Assembly (NCBI RefSeq): GCF_018130215.1
Contig: NZ_JAFCKQ010000002.1
Span: forward strand, 62,001-126,000
Length of the DNA: 64,000 nt
Source: Bradyrhizobium jicamae
GTDB lineage: Bacteria; Pseudomonadota; Alphaproteobacteria; Rhizobiales; Xanthobacteraceae
Reading direction: 5' to 3'
A program made the translations under genes and the position numbers. Below the pieces are notes generated by a model. That model made no database searches and was not told the origin of the DNA. It worked only from the letters and a program-made list of their open reading frames with translations. Of this stretch, positions 18,142-26,626 are shown piece after piece (the stretch's first letter is position 1; every line of letters begins with the position of its first letter).

Positions 18142-19172
18142 CGATATCAGATCAGCCACCCGCCACCCCGGCGACACCGCTGCTCGAGGTCAGGGACCTC
18201 GTGCAGCGCTACACGCTGCCGCGCGAAAACCTGTTCAAGCCGGCTGCGCAGGTACATGCCCTCAATGGCGTAACCGCGCAGGTCAGCGCGGGCAAGAGCC
18301 TCGGCGTGGTCGGCGAGTCCGGCTCGGGCAAGTCGACCTTCGCGCGGCTGGTGATGGCGCTGGAGCGGCCGTCGTCCGGCTCGGTGTCCTTGATGGGCCG
18401 CGACCTCAATCAAATGCGCTCCGACGAGCTCCGCCGCGCCCGGCGCGACTTCCAGATGGTGTTCCAGGATCCCTACGGTTCACTCGACCCGCGGCAGACC
18501 ATAGCGCGCATCGTCGCCGAGCCGCTGACCGCGCTGGGCCGGATCGACCGCGCCGCCTTGCGCGAGCGCGTTGCCGCGGTGCTGCGGCAGGTCGGGTTGC
18601 GCGACGCCGACATGGACAAGTTTCCGCACGAATTCTCCGGCGGCCAACGCCAGCGCATCGCGATCGCGCGGGCGCTGATCACCCAGCCGAAGCTGATCGT
18701 CGCCGACGAGCCGGTTTCCGCGCTCGACGTCTCGGTGCAGGCCCAGGTGCTCAATCTGATGCAGGACCTGCAGGACCAGTTCGGCCTGAGCTACATCCTG
18801 ATCAGCCACGATCTCGCGGTCGTGGACCTGCTCTGTGACGAGATCGCGGTGATGTATCTCGGCCGGATCGTCGAGCAGGGGCGTCCGGAGGACCTTTTCG
18901 CGCGTGGCGCGCATCCCTACACGCGGGCGCTGCTCGACGCGGTGCCGCGCGCCCGGGCCGGTGGCGGCCGCCGGCGCCGTGGAGTTCAGGCGATCGCCTC
19001 GCAGTCGTCGGGTGCGACGGGGTGTCCCTATGCGTCGCGCTGCGCCATGGCCGACCAGCATTGTCGCGAGACCGCGCCTGCGCTACGGAGCGTCGGACCA
19101 GCGCATCTGGCCGCCTGCCACTTTGCCGAGGCGGTCATGGCGTTGCCGCCGGCCGCGGCGGAAGGCGGTTAG
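18138..19172 (+). CDS. oligopeptide-type ABC transporter ATP-binding protein (DppF/OppF-like)
   Basis: A 344-residue second ATPase of the importer: Walker A GESGSGKST, signature FSGGQRQR, Walker [17 protein letters not shown], switch His in LISHDLAVVDLL. The C-terminal part again carries a short cysteine-rich patch (CPYASRCAMADQHC). The ATG at 18138 overlaps the DppD-like stop, and in-frame sequence upstream belongs to another gene. The two ATPases form a heterodimer under the DppB/C-like permeases. Confidence 0.92.
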   Translation: MTISDQPPATPATPLLEVRDLVQRYTLPRENLFKPAAQVHALNGVTAQVSAGKSLGVVGESGSGKSTFARLVMALERPSSGSVSLMGRDLNQMRSDELRRARRDFQMVFQDPYGSLDPRQTIARIVAEPLTALGRIDRAALRERVAAVLRQVGLRDADMDKFPHEFSGGQRQRIAIARALITQPKLIVADEPVSALDVSVQAQVLNLMQDLQDQFGLSYILISHDLAVVDLLCDEIAVMYLGRIVEQGRPEDLFARGAHPYTRALLDAVPRARAGGGRRRRGVQAIASQSSGATGCPYASRCAMADQHCRETAPALRSVGPAHLAACHFAEAVMALPPAAAEGG

Positions 19173-19228
19173 CCTTTTGTGCGGGACTGGCCTAGGCTGG
19201 AAACAAATATAAGTCCGGGGAGTCAAAT

Positions 19229-20725
19229 ATGCTGAAGAAGGTATTCATCGTCGCGGCGGCTGCCGCTCTGGCCGCGGTGCCGCTGCCGAGCCTGGCGCAG
19301 AGCAAGAAGGACAGCGTCGTCATGGGCATGACGCTGGAGCCGCCGGGGCTCGATCCCACCAATGCGGCTGCGGCGGCGATCGCCGAGGTCACGCTCTACA
19401 ACATCTACGAGACGCTGACCAAGATCAACGAGGACGGCTCGGTGTCGCCGCTGCTGGCGGAAAGCTGGCAGGCCTCGCCGGATCTGAAGACCTACACGTT
19501 CAAGCTGCACAAGGGTGTCAAATTCCACAACGGCGAGCCGTTCGATTCCGCCGCGGTGAAATTCTCATTCGAGCGCGCAGCGGCGCCGACCTCGACCAAC
19601 AAGGACAAGAGCCTGTTCCAGGCGTTCGAGTCCGTTGCGACCCCCGATCCCGACACCGTCGTGATCACGCTGAAATATTCCGAGCCGAACCTGCCGTTCC
19701 TGCTCGCCCAGGCGTCGGGCTCGATCGTCGAGCCGAAGAGCGCGCCGACCGACGTGACGCAGCCGGTCGGCACCGGGCCATATACGCTCGGCAGCTGGGC
19801 CAAGGGCTCGTCGATCACCCTGGTGAAATGGCCGCAGTATCGCAACGCGGCCGCGATCAAGCTGTCCAAGGTGACGATCCGCTTCATCGGCGATCCCGCG
19901 GCGCAGGTTGCGGCGCTGTTGTCGGGCGACGTCGACGCGTTCCCGCGGGTCGCGGCCGCGCGCAGCCTCGCGCAGTTCAAGGCCGATCCGCGCTTCAATG
20001 TGCTGGTCGGTGGCTCCAAGGCCAAGACCATCGTCGCCATCAATGAGAAGAAGAAGCCGCTCGACGACGTTCGGGTCCGTCGCGCCATCCTCGCCGCGAT
20101 CGACCGCAAGGCGATGATCGACGGCGCCGTCGACGGCTTTGGCACGCCGATCGGCAGCTTCTACACGCCGGGCTCGCTCGGCTATGTCGATACCACCGGC
20201 ATCAATCCGTACGATCCGGAGAAGGCCAAGAAGCTGCTCGCCGAGGCCGGCGTCACCACGCCGCTCGAGCTCTCGCTCAAGCTGCCGCCACCGCCCTATG
20301 CGCGGCAGGGCGGCGAGATCCTCGCGGCCCAGCTCGCCAAGGTCGGCATAACAGCCAAGATCGAGAACGTCGAATGGGCGCAGTGGCTGTCGCAGGTGTT
20401 TGCCCCCAACGGCCCGCACAATTACGATCTGACCATCGTCTCGCATGTCGAGCCGTTCGATCTCGTGAAGCTGACCGAACCCGATTACTATCTCGGCTAC
20501 AACAACGCGGCGTTCAACGCGCTCTACAAGCAGATCGTGACAACGCCCGATGAAGCCGGCCGGGCCAAGCTGCTCGGCGACGCCCAGCGCATGCTGGCGA
20601 CCGACGCGGTCGCCGGCTTCCTGTTCCAGCCGCAATGGATCACCGTGGCCAGCAAGAAGCTGAAGGGCGTGTGGAAGGAAGTCCCGCAGTTCGAGAACGA
20701 CTTTTCGACCTGGTCCTGGGAATAG
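19229..20725 (+). CDS. ABC transporter substrate-binding protein, family 5 (peptide/nickel type)
   Basis: A 498-residue periplasmic binding protein with signal peptide MLKKVFIVAAAAALAAVPLP and cleavage after LAQ. Family-5 features include the N-terminal GMTLEPPGLDPTNAA, the ALHKGVKFHNGEPF-type segment and the VRRAILAAIDRKAMIDG stretch in the middle. It is the last gene of the amidase-linked importer; in this operon the binding protein follows the ATPases, the reverse of the second importer at 26627-32396. The ligand is unknown. Confidence 0.92.
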   Translation: MLKKVFIVAAAAALAAVPLPSLAQSKKDSVVMGMTLEPPGLDPTNAAAAAIAEVTLYNIYETLTKINEDGSVSPLLAESWQASPDLKTYTFKLHKGVKFHNGEPFDSAAVKFSFERAAAPTSTNKDKSLFQAFESVATPDPDTVVITLKYSEPNLPFLLAQASGSIVEPKSAPTDVTQPVGTGPYTLGSWAKGSSITLVKWPQYRNAAAIKLSKVTIRFIGDPAAQVAALLSGDVDAFPRVAAARSLAQFKADPRFNVLVGGSKAKTIVAINEKKKPLDDVRVRRAILAAIDRKAMIDGAVDGFGTPIGSFYTPGSLGYVDTTGINPYDPEKAKKLLAEAGVTTPLELSLKLPPPPYARQGGEILAAQLAKVGITAKIENVEWAQWLSQVFAPNGPHNYDLTIVSHVEPFDLVKLTEPDYYLGYNNAAFNALYKQIVTTPDEAGRAKLLGDAQRMLATDAVAGFLFQPQWITVASKKLKGVWKEVPQFENDFSTWSWE

Positions 20726-20799
20726 CGCAGCTACTGTCCGGCGGGAGGTGAAACTGCCTTCCGCCGGTGCGCGGCGCTTGCGATCGCCATGCCCCGCGT

Positions 20800-20879
20800 T
20801 TGACCCGCAGTCTCATTTTTCATGTTGCGCCGCGAAGGTGATCACGGCGTTGTTGCCGTGTGATCAGGCGGATATTGCC
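20800..20879 (+). repeat. repeat with conserved flanks and a variable hairpin, copy 1; notes on the 20726-21133 gap
   Basis: TTGAC-n2-GCAGTCTCATTTT is followed by TGTTGCGCCGC, then a hairpin (TGATCACGGC/GCCGTGTGATCA, 20839-20866) and GATATTGCC. A second copy at 58679-58747 shares the flanks but has a different hairpin sequence. Both lie upstream of genes for secreted beta-propeller proteins. The rest of the 408-bp gap holds a CCGGCGG/CCGCCGG stem (about 20738-20767) after the binding-protein gene, which may end that operon, and a GGGGGGAAAC ribosome site before 21134. I see no other gene in it. Confidence 0.5.
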
Positions 20880-21133
20880 TGAAACTGCGGCGGCTTCTGC
20901 TGGTCGCGAGTGGCGAACCAGAGCCTCGCGCGGTCTACTCTCATCGCGCGCATGAGTTGTCTTTGCGAAAGGCGGGCGTAACATCGAAGTCGCTCGTCGA
21001 GTCCTGTCCGCCGATTTTCAATTATCTATTGCAGCGCAACCAATCGACCCGTTGGCGCCGGACGTTCAGGCCTCGAAGGGGCAGTAGCAAACACCATCCG
21101 TAAGATTGCAACCAAGACAAAGCGGGGGGAAAC

Positions 21134-22843
21134 ATGAGTGTTAAAGGGCTTGCGGCGCTCGCCGCAGCGGTTGGCGTTGGGCTCCTGTCCGGCGCCGCCA
21201 TCGGACAGGAAGTCAAGCAGGATCAGAAATCCCAGGTCGGCAATGCCAATGTTCCGCCGGTCACCCAGGACCAGCTCAACGCGGCCGACAAGAGCACGCG
21301 GGATTTCCTGCTCACCAACGGCAATTACGCCCAGACGCGCTTTTATCCGGGCAAACAGATCAGCCGCAACAATGTGAAGAACCTGCACGTCGCCTGGATA
21401 TTCCAGACCGACGTCAAGGAATCGATGGAGACATCCCCGATCGTGGTCGACGGCGTGATGTATGTCACGACGTCGTTCAGCCATGTCTACGCGCTCGATG
21501 CCAAGACCGGGCAGCAGCTCTGGCACTACGCGCACAAGATGGGACCGATCACAACCTATTGCTGCGGCCCCAACAATCGCGGCGTCCAGGTGCTCGGCGA
21601 CCGGGTCTATCTGGCCACGCTGGATTCCAAGCTGATTGCGCTGAACGCCAAGACCGGCGAGGTGGTATGGACCACCAACATCGCCGATCCCGAACTCGGC
21701 TACAGCGAGACGATGGCGCCGACCGTGGTCAAGGACAAGGTCTTGATCGGCACCAACGGCGGCGAATATGGCATCCGCGGCTTCGTGCGTGCCTATGACG
21801 CCAAGACCGGCAAGCAGGTCTGGAATTTCAATACCATTCCGGACAGCACCGTCGGTGTCTGGGCGACCAAGGACGCGACAGGCCGCGACATGCATCGCAA
21901 TATCCAGGCCGAGAAGGATGCGCTCGCCAAGGTCGGCGATCCCTTTGCCAAGCTCGGCGGTGGCGTCTGGCAGAACCCCGCGGTCGATCTCGCGACCAAC
22001 AGGATCTATTTCGTGGTCGGCAATCCATCGCCCGACCTCGACGGATCGAACCGGCCGGGCGACAACCTCTACACGGACTCGCTGGTCGCGCTCGACCTCG
22101 ACACCGGCAAGTATGTCTGCCACTTCCAGTACATCGCCCACGACGTGTGGGATCTCGATGCGGTCAGCCCGCCGGTGCTGGTCAACGTCAGGAACAAGGC
22201 GGGCAAGACGATCCCGGGCGTGATCCACGCCGGCAAGACCGGGCACATCTATGTGCACGATCGCAATGACTGCAGCCTGATTCGCTTCTCGGACGCGATG
22301 GTGCCGCAGGAGAACATGTGGGTGCTGCCGACCAAGGAAGGGGCGCGCATGCTGCCCGGCGCCAATGGCGGCGTCGAATGGTCGCCGATCGCGACCGACC
22401 CGGGACAGGAGCTGGCCTACGCCATCAACCTGCACCAGCCCATGCACTACCGTGTCGAGAGCTCACCCTATCCGAACGGGAAGTTGTGGCTTGGTGGCGC
22501 CTTCACCGCAATCGCCGGTGAAAAGCAATCGGGCAACATCACGGCCGTGAACTACAACACCGGCAAGATCAAATGGCAGGTCAAGACACCGGAGCCGATG
22601 ATCGGCGGCATCCTCGCCACCGCCGGCGGTCTTGTTTTCACCGGTGAAGGCAACGGCAAGTTCGCGGCCTACAATTCCTCGGACGGCAAGGAATTGTGGA
22701 GCTTCCACGCCGGTGCCGGCGTCAACGCGCCGCCGTCGAGCTATATGGTCGGCGGCAAGCAGTACGTCGTGGTCGGCGCGGGTGGCAACACCCAGGTCGA
22801 CTTCAAGCGCGGCAACAACATCATCGCCTTCACGCTCGACTAG
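21134..22843 (+). CDS. PQQ-dependent alcohol dehydrogenase, periplasmic, with Asp-x-Asp metal motif
   Basis: A 569-residue eight-bladed quinoprotein. The signal peptide ends near AAIGQE. The vicinal disulfide pair Cys143-Cys144 ([11 protein letters not shown]) sits over the PQQ. Metal ligands expected from the methanol/ethanol dehydrogenase family are Glu211 and Asn297; the catalytic Asp340 lies in HDVWDLDA. Asp342, two residues on, is the extra aspartate that marks lanthanide-dependent enzymes (XoxF, PedH); calcium enzymes have Ala or Ser there. Membrane glucose dehydrogenases also have Asp-x-Asp, so lanthanide use is inference. It oxidises an alcohol or aldehyde in the periplasm and probably passes electrons to the cytochrome c at 23014. 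Confidence 0.9.
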   Translation: MSVKGLAALAAAVGVGLLSGAAIGQEVKQDQKSQVGNANVPPVTQDQLNAADKSTRDFLLTNGNYAQTRFYPGKQISRNNVKNLHVAWIFQTDVKESMETSPIVVDGVMYVTTSFSHVYALDAKTGQQLWHYAHKMGPITTYCCGPNNRGVQVLGDRVYLATLDSKLIALNAKTGEVVWTTNIADPELGYSETMAPTVVKDKVLIGTNGGEYGIRGFVRAYDAKTGKQVWNFNTIPDSTVGVWATKDATGRDMHRNIQAEKDALAKVGDPFAKLGGGVWQNPAVDLATNRIYFVVGNPSPDLDGSNRPGDNLYTDSLVALDLDTGKYVCHFQYIAHDVWDLDAVSPPVLVNVRNKAGKTIPGVIHAGKTGHIYVHDRNDCSLIRFSDAMVPQENMWVLPTKEGARMLPGANGGVEWSPIATDPGQELAYAINLHQPMHYRVESSPYPNGKLWLGGAFTAIAGEKQSGNITAVNYNTGKIKWQVKTPEPMIGGILATAGGLVFTGEGNGKFAAYNSSDGKELWSFHAGAGVNAPPSSYMVGGKQYVVVGAGGNTQVDFKRGNNIIAFTLD

Positions 22844-22943
22844 AGCATGATCCGGAAAAGTGCGTAGCGGTTTTCCGAAAAGATCATGCTCAAGCAAGGA
22901 GCTAAAGCGCGATGACGATTCAGCCTTGTCTCATCGCGCTTTA
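22843..22943 (+). repeat. double-hairpin dispersed repeat
   Basis: The first hairpin pairs GAGCATGATC-CGGAAAA with TTTTCCG-AAAA-GATCATGCTC (22843-22891). The second is a perfect 13-bp stem TAAAGCGCGATGA/TCATCGCGCTTTA (22903-22943). It begins on the last base of the dehydrogenase stop codon. From memory this tandem pair is a frequent intergenic repeat in Bradyrhizobium genomes, and it is part of my reason for the taxonomic call. It may act as a 3' stabiliser or weak terminator. Confidence 0.75.
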
Positions 22944-22966
22944 GGCGAAGAGCCATCAATGACGAC

Positions 22967-22998
22967 GAAGCGGGACCCGGTCGGTCCCGCTTCTTTTT
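22967..22998 (+). terminator. rho-independent terminator between dehydrogenase and cytochrome genes
   Basis: A perfect 11-bp GC-rich stem GAAGCGGGACC/GGTCCCGCTTC with loop CGGTC is followed by TTTTT. It sits 16 bp before the ATG of the cytochrome c gene. It should end or strongly reduce transcription from the PQQ dehydrogenase, unless it acts as an attenuator. Confidence 0.8.
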
Positions 22999-23013
22999 CC
23001 ACCGGATCAACTG

Positions 23014-23580
23014 ATGTTTGAGAAACTTGCAATCTGCGTTGTGGTGCTCTTGCTGGCGGCAACGCAAGCGCGTGCCGAAACGATCGAGGACAAGGTCCAG
23101 GTCTGCGCCGGGTGCCACGGCGCCGACGGCAAGCCGGTCGACAAGACCATTCCGACCATCTGGGGCCAGCAGGCCGGATATCTCTATATCCAGCTCCGCG
23201 ATTTCAAGCGCGGCGATCGCAAGAGCGACATCATGCAGCCGGTCGCCTCGCAGTTCGAGCGCGACGACATGCTGGCGATCGCCGAATATTTCGCGCAGAA
23301 GCCATGGCCCGATCTCGGCCAGCCGCGCGCGCCAAAGGACGTCGCGGGGAAGGCGCTCGGCGCCAGCGCCTCGGTGGGCTGCCCGGCCTGCCATCTCGAC
23401 CACTTCCAGGGGGATGGCACGGTGCCGCGGCTTGCCGGCATGGGGCGCGATTATCTTGCCAAGACCATCGCCGATTTCCGCACCCGCGCGCGCGGCAACA
23501 ATCCCGGCATGTCCGACCTGATGCTGGCGACGCCGCTCGACGATCTTGCCGCGCTGGTGGACTATCTGGCGGGGCTTTAG
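23014..23580 (+). CDS. dihaem cytochrome c (cytochrome c4-like)
   Basis: A 188-residue periplasmic protein with signal peptide MFEKLAICVVVLLLAATQARA and two c-type haem sites, Cys31-Cys34-His35 (CAGCH) and Cys123-Cys126-His127 (CPACH), in two similar halves. Methionines for axial ligation are available in both halves (for example IMQPVAS). Placed directly after a PQQ dehydrogenase, it is the likely electron acceptor or a relay to the terminal oxidase. A strong terminator immediately upstream means it may have its own promoter within or after the hairpins; no ribosome site of note is seen. Confidence 0.88.
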   Translation: MFEKLAICVVVLLLAATQARAETIEDKVQVCAGCHGADGKPVDKTIPTIWGQQAGYLYIQLRDFKRGDRKSDIMQPVASQFERDDMLAIAEYFAQKPWPDLGQPRAPKDVAGKALGASASVGCPACHLDHFQGDGTVPRLAGMGRDYLAKTIADFRTRARGNNPGMSDLMLATPLDDLAALVDYLAGL

Positions 23581-23586
23581 CTTCGT

Positions 23587-24501
23587 TCAGTGCGGCGTCA
23601 GCTCCTCGCGCAGCGCCGTCAGCACCGTGAGATCGGCGGCGTGCTTGCCGGCCTTGTCGGCCAGCGCGGGGTCGGCGCCATGCGCGAGCAGCGCCCTGAC
23701 GATCGCCGGATGATTGCCTTCGGCGGCGATCATCAGCGCGGTGCGGCCGCGCGCGTCGCGATTGTCGACCTTGGCGCCGCTGTCCAGCAGATATGAGACG
23801 ACCTCCAACGCCTGCGGCTCTGGCACCGCCTCGTCCGGGCCCGATGCCCACATCAACAGTGTGAGATCATTGGCGTAACGCGCATTGACGTCGATATCGA
23901 GCGCCAGCAATTGCTTGACGATGCCGAGCTGGCCGCCGGCCGCCGCATAGACCGCCGGCGGCTTGCCGGTGTCGTCGGCCTTGCGGCCGTCGGCGCCATG
24001 CGCCAGCAGCACCCGCACCACCATGTCGCGGCCGGCATAGGCCGCAGCCGCAACCGCCGAGGCGCCGCTGCGACCGGCGAGATTGACGTCGGCACCGCGA
24101 TCGATCAGCCGCTGCACGATCGCGACCTGGCCGCGCTCCGCCGCGAAATACAGCGCGGTCGATCCCGCAAGATTGCGCGCATCGACCGGCGCGCCGCGTG
24201 CCAGCAACAGATCGACCATGTCGAGATGGCCGGCGCGCGCAGCGTGGCTCAGCGGCCGGGCGCCGAGCCGGTCCTGCGCATCGACCGAGGCACCCTTGTC
24301 GAGCAGCTCGGTGGCGAGGTTGATGCAATCGGCGTCGGCGGCGGCAAACAGCGTCAGCGACACCTCGATCGCGCTGAGCTGCGCCTTGTCCGTCTCGTAT
24401 TTGCGGTCCAGCACGCGGCATCGCGCCGGATCCTGTGCGGCGAGACCCGGCTGCGTCAGGCCCGCGACGAGCAGCGCGGCCAGGGCCATGCGACGGTACA
24501 A
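23587..24501 (-). CDS. secreted ankyrin-repeat protein, probable TTG start
   Basis: A 304-residue protein with about six ankyrin repeats (for example GARPLSHAARAGHLDMVDLL, GSTALYFAAERGQVAIVQRL and GRTALMIAAEGNHPAIVRAL). I place the start at TTG 24501 because GGAGGG lies 8 bases upstream and translation then begins MYRRMALAALLVAGLTQPGL, a signal peptide with two arginines ending in AA-Q. ATG 24489 is the alternative. The frame is open for 54 codons further upstream but without a signal peptide. It converges on the cytochrome gene (6 bp gap) and follows the beta-lactamase on the same strand after 88 bp. Ankyrin repeats bind proteins; the partner is unknown. Confidence 0.82.
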   Translation of the reverse strand: MYRRMALAALLVAGLTQPGLAAQDPARCRVLDRKYETDKAQLSAIEVSLTLFAAADADCINLATELLDKGASVDAQDRLGARPLSHAARAGHLDMVDLLLARGAPVDARNLAGSTALYFAAERGQVAIVQRLIDRGADVNLAGRSGASAVAAAAYAGRDMVVRVLLAHGADGRKADDTGKPPAVYAAAGGQLGIVKQLLALDIDVNARYANDLTLLMWASGPDEAVPEPQALEVVSYLLDSGAKVDNRDARGRTALMIAAEGNHPAIVRALLAHGADPALADKAGKHAADLTVLTALREELTPH

Positions 24502-24589
24502 ATTGTGTTCCCTCCGGCACGGCGCTGTGATGTCATCGCCGTTTCGGTCAGCGTCGCACGATCTCCCGAGACTGCCAAGCCGTGCGTCG

Positions 24590-25489
24590 CTAGCCCGTCG
24601 ATCCCGCGGTCGCGTCCGCGACCGCACGGGCGACCCTGGCGATCGCAGCGTTGCACTGGTCACCGGAGGCCTGCGCGCCCGTCAGATAGACCGTCACCAC
24701 GATGGGCTTGCGGCCGGGTGGCCAGAACACGCCGATGTCGTTTGCGGTCCCGCGCTCGCCGGTCCCGGTCTTGTCTGCAACCCGCCAATCGCCGGGGACC
24801 CCGGCGCGCAGCCGCGTGCCACCGGTCTTGTTGGCGACCATCCAGTCCGTCAGCGTCTGGCGCGAGGTCGCCGACAGCGTGTCGCCGAGCAGCACGCGCT
24901 GCAGGTCCTTCAGCATCGCCACAGGGCTCGTGGTGTCGCGCGGATCGCCGGGAATGCCTTCGTTCAACGCGACCTCCCAGCGGTCGAGCCGGCTCACATT
25001 GTCGCCGATCGAGCGGAAGAACCCGGTCAAGCCGGCGGGGCCGCCGATCTCACGCAGCAGCATGTTTCCGGCGGTGTTGTCGCTCCGGGTGATGGCGGCC
25101 TCGCAGATCTCGGCCAGCGTCATGCCCGACGCGACGTGCTCCTTGGTCACCGGGGAGTAGGGCTGGAGATCCGCGGCCTCGAACCGGACACGCTGTTGCA
25201 GTGTCGATTCGCCGCGGTCGACCCGGTGCAGCACCGCCGCTGATGCCATCGACTTGAAGGTGCTGCACATCGGGAAGCGCTCGTCGCCGCGAAGCTCCGC
25301 GCGCAGTCCGCTGCCGGTGTCGAGCACGGCGACGCCGAGCCGGCCGCCCGTCTCCTGCTCGATGTGCGCGAGATCCGCCTGCAGCCGCTGCGCGCGCTCG
25401 TCGATCGTCTTCGCAGCGCCCGATCTCGCCAGGGCAAGCGACGCGGCAAGGCCCAAAGTGCGCAATCCAAAAGTCCGTCTCGTCAGCAT
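24590..25489 (-). CDS. bla: class A beta-lactamase with Tat-type signal
   Basis: A 299-residue serine beta-lactamase, hydrolysing beta-lactams in the periplasm. Class A motifs are complete: Ser76-x-x-Lys79 (CSTFK), the SDN loop (TRSDNTAGN), the omega-loop RWEVALNE with the Glu166 equivalent, and KTGTGE. The N-terminus MLTRRTFGLRTLGLAAS has a twin-arginine motif (T-R-R-x-F-G-L), so export is probably by Tat. Start chosen at ATG 25489 after a GGAGAC site; an upstream ATG at 25549 would bury the signal. A divergent LysR regulator and a dyad in the intergenic region complete an ampR-bla arrangement. Confidence 0.93.
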   Translation of the reverse strand: MLTRRTFGLRTLGLAASLALARSGAAKTIDERAQRLQADLAHIEQETGGRLGVAVLDTGSGLRAELRGDERFPMCSTFKSMASAAVLHRVDRGESTLQQRVRFEAADLQPYSPVTKEHVASGMTLAEICEAAITRSDNTAGNMLLREIGGPAGLTGFFRSIGDNVSRLDRWEVALNEGIPGDPRDTTSPVAMLKDLQRVLLGDTLSATSRQTLTDWMVANKTGGTRLRAGVPGDWRVADKTGTGERGTANDIGVFWPPGRKPIVVTVYLTGAQASGDQCNAAIARVARAVADATAGSTG

Positions 25490-25548
25490 GTCCAGTCTCC
25501 GTTGGCGGCCGCAACCTGCCGAACGGCGTGACGATGGACAAACAATCA

Positions 25549-25583
25549 TTTATACGACGAGCCATGAGAAAAACTTGGTCATG
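25549..25583 (-). promoter_or_regulatory. beta-lactamase promoter with LysR-type dyad
   Basis: On the minus strand TATAAA (25554-25549) is a good -10 for the beta-lactamase gene, about 60 bp before its ATG, with no recognisable -35. The inverted repeat CATGA-N11-TCATG (25563-25583) covers the place where the -35 would be and ends 5 bp before the GTG of the divergent regulator. That geometry suits activation of bla and autorepression by the LysR protein; binding is inferred. Confidence 0.5.
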
Positions 25584-25588
25584 ACGCC

Positions 25589-26569
25589 GTGCGCCGGCAT
25601 CTCCCGCTGAACGCGTTGCGGGCCTTCGAGGCCTCGGCGCGGCTCCTGAGTTTCACCCGCGCCGGCCTCGAGCTGCGCGTGACGCAGACCGCGATCAGCC
25701 ATCAGGTCAAGCAGCTCGAGGACACGCTGGGCGCGCCGCTGTTCCGCCGCCTGCCGCGCGGGCTTCTGCTGACCGATGAGGGATTGGCGCTGCTGCCGGT
25801 GCTCACGGACGCACTCGATCGCATCGGCGCCGCGATCGACCGGATCGAGGCCAAGGGCACGCGCGAGGTCGTCACCGTCGGCTGCGTGGCGACGTTTGCG
25901 ACCGGATGGCTGCTGCAACGCATCGACCGCTTCAAGCGCGCGCATCCCTATATCGACCTGCGCCTGCTCACCAACAACAACCGCGTCGACATCGCAGGCG
26001 ACGGGCTCGATCTCGCGCTCCGCTTCGGCGACGGCTCCTGGCACGGCACCGAAGCGGTCCATCTGCTCTCCGCGCCGCTGTCGCCGGTGTGCCGTCCCGA
26101 TGTCGCGGACCGCCTGCGCAAGCCGTCGGATCTCGCGCGAGAATTCCTGCTGCGCTCCTACCGCGCCGAGGAATGGCCGCTCTGGTTTGCCGTCGCAGGT
26201 TCCCCGTGCCCCAAGATCCAGGGGCCGGTGTTCGACAGCTCGGTCGCGATGGCCGAAGCGTCGGCGCGCGGCGTCGGCGTTGGCCTCGTGCCGGTCGCGA
26301 TGTTCCAGAGCGAACTGACCTCGGGCCGGCTCGTTCGGCCTTTTGCCGCCGAGGTGCCGGCAGGATCGTATTGGCTGACCTGGCTGAAGTCGAAGGACAT
26401 CACGCCCGGCATGCGCGCGTTTCGCGACTGGATGCTCGAGACGCTACGGACGGATGCGAGCGGGGCGGAGGAGGCGGCGGTCGCGGAGAAAGCGCCGGCA
26501 CGGCGGCCGCTGAAGACGAAGGTCATGGGTCAAGCAAAAGCGAAGGTTGCCAGCAAGCGCCGACGCTAG
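25589..26569 (+). CDS. ampR: LysR-family regulator, AmpR-like
   Basis: A 326-residue LysR regulator. The winged helix is at about residues 5-65 (PLNALRAFEASARLLSFTRA, then VTQTAISHQVKQLEDTLG) and the effector-binding domain follows. It belongs to the AmpR/GcvA subgroup, and its divergent position next to a class A beta-lactamase suggests that it controls that gene in response to cell-wall fragments. The start is GTG at 25589; the nearby ATG at 25581 is out of frame. The C-terminal ~35 residues are a Lys/Arg/Ala-rich extension (ending VASKRRR) beyond the usual family end. Confidence 0.88.
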   Translation: MRRHLPLNALRAFEASARLLSFTRAGLELRVTQTAISHQVKQLEDTLGAPLFRRLPRGLLLTDEGLALLPVLTDALDRIGAAIDRIEAKGTREVVTVGCVATFATGWLLQRIDRFKRAHPYIDLRLLTNNNRVDIAGDGLDLALRFGDGSWHGTEAVHLLSAPLSPVCRPDVADRLRKPSDLAREFLLRSYRAEEWPLWFAVAGSPCPKIQGPVFDSSVAMAEASARGVGVGLVPVAMFQSELTSGRLVRPFAAEVPAGSYWLTWLKSKDITPGMRAFRDWMLETLRTDASGAEEAAVAEKAPARRPLKTKVMGQAKAKVASKRRR

Positions 26570-26596
26570 GGCGTTTTCGAGCGAAGTGGACACCGA
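26569..26596 (+). repeat. half copy of the GGCGTTTTCGAGCGAAG dispersed repeat
   Basis: GGGCGTTTTCGAGCGAAGTG matches the left arm of the repeat at 15212-15261, but the right arm is absent here. It starts at the stop codon of the LysR gene and fills half of the 57-bp gap between two convergent genes, where it may serve as part of a terminator. Confidence 0.45.
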
Positions 26597-26626
26597 ACTC
26601 GAGGGAACAGCGTTTGTTACCCAGCC

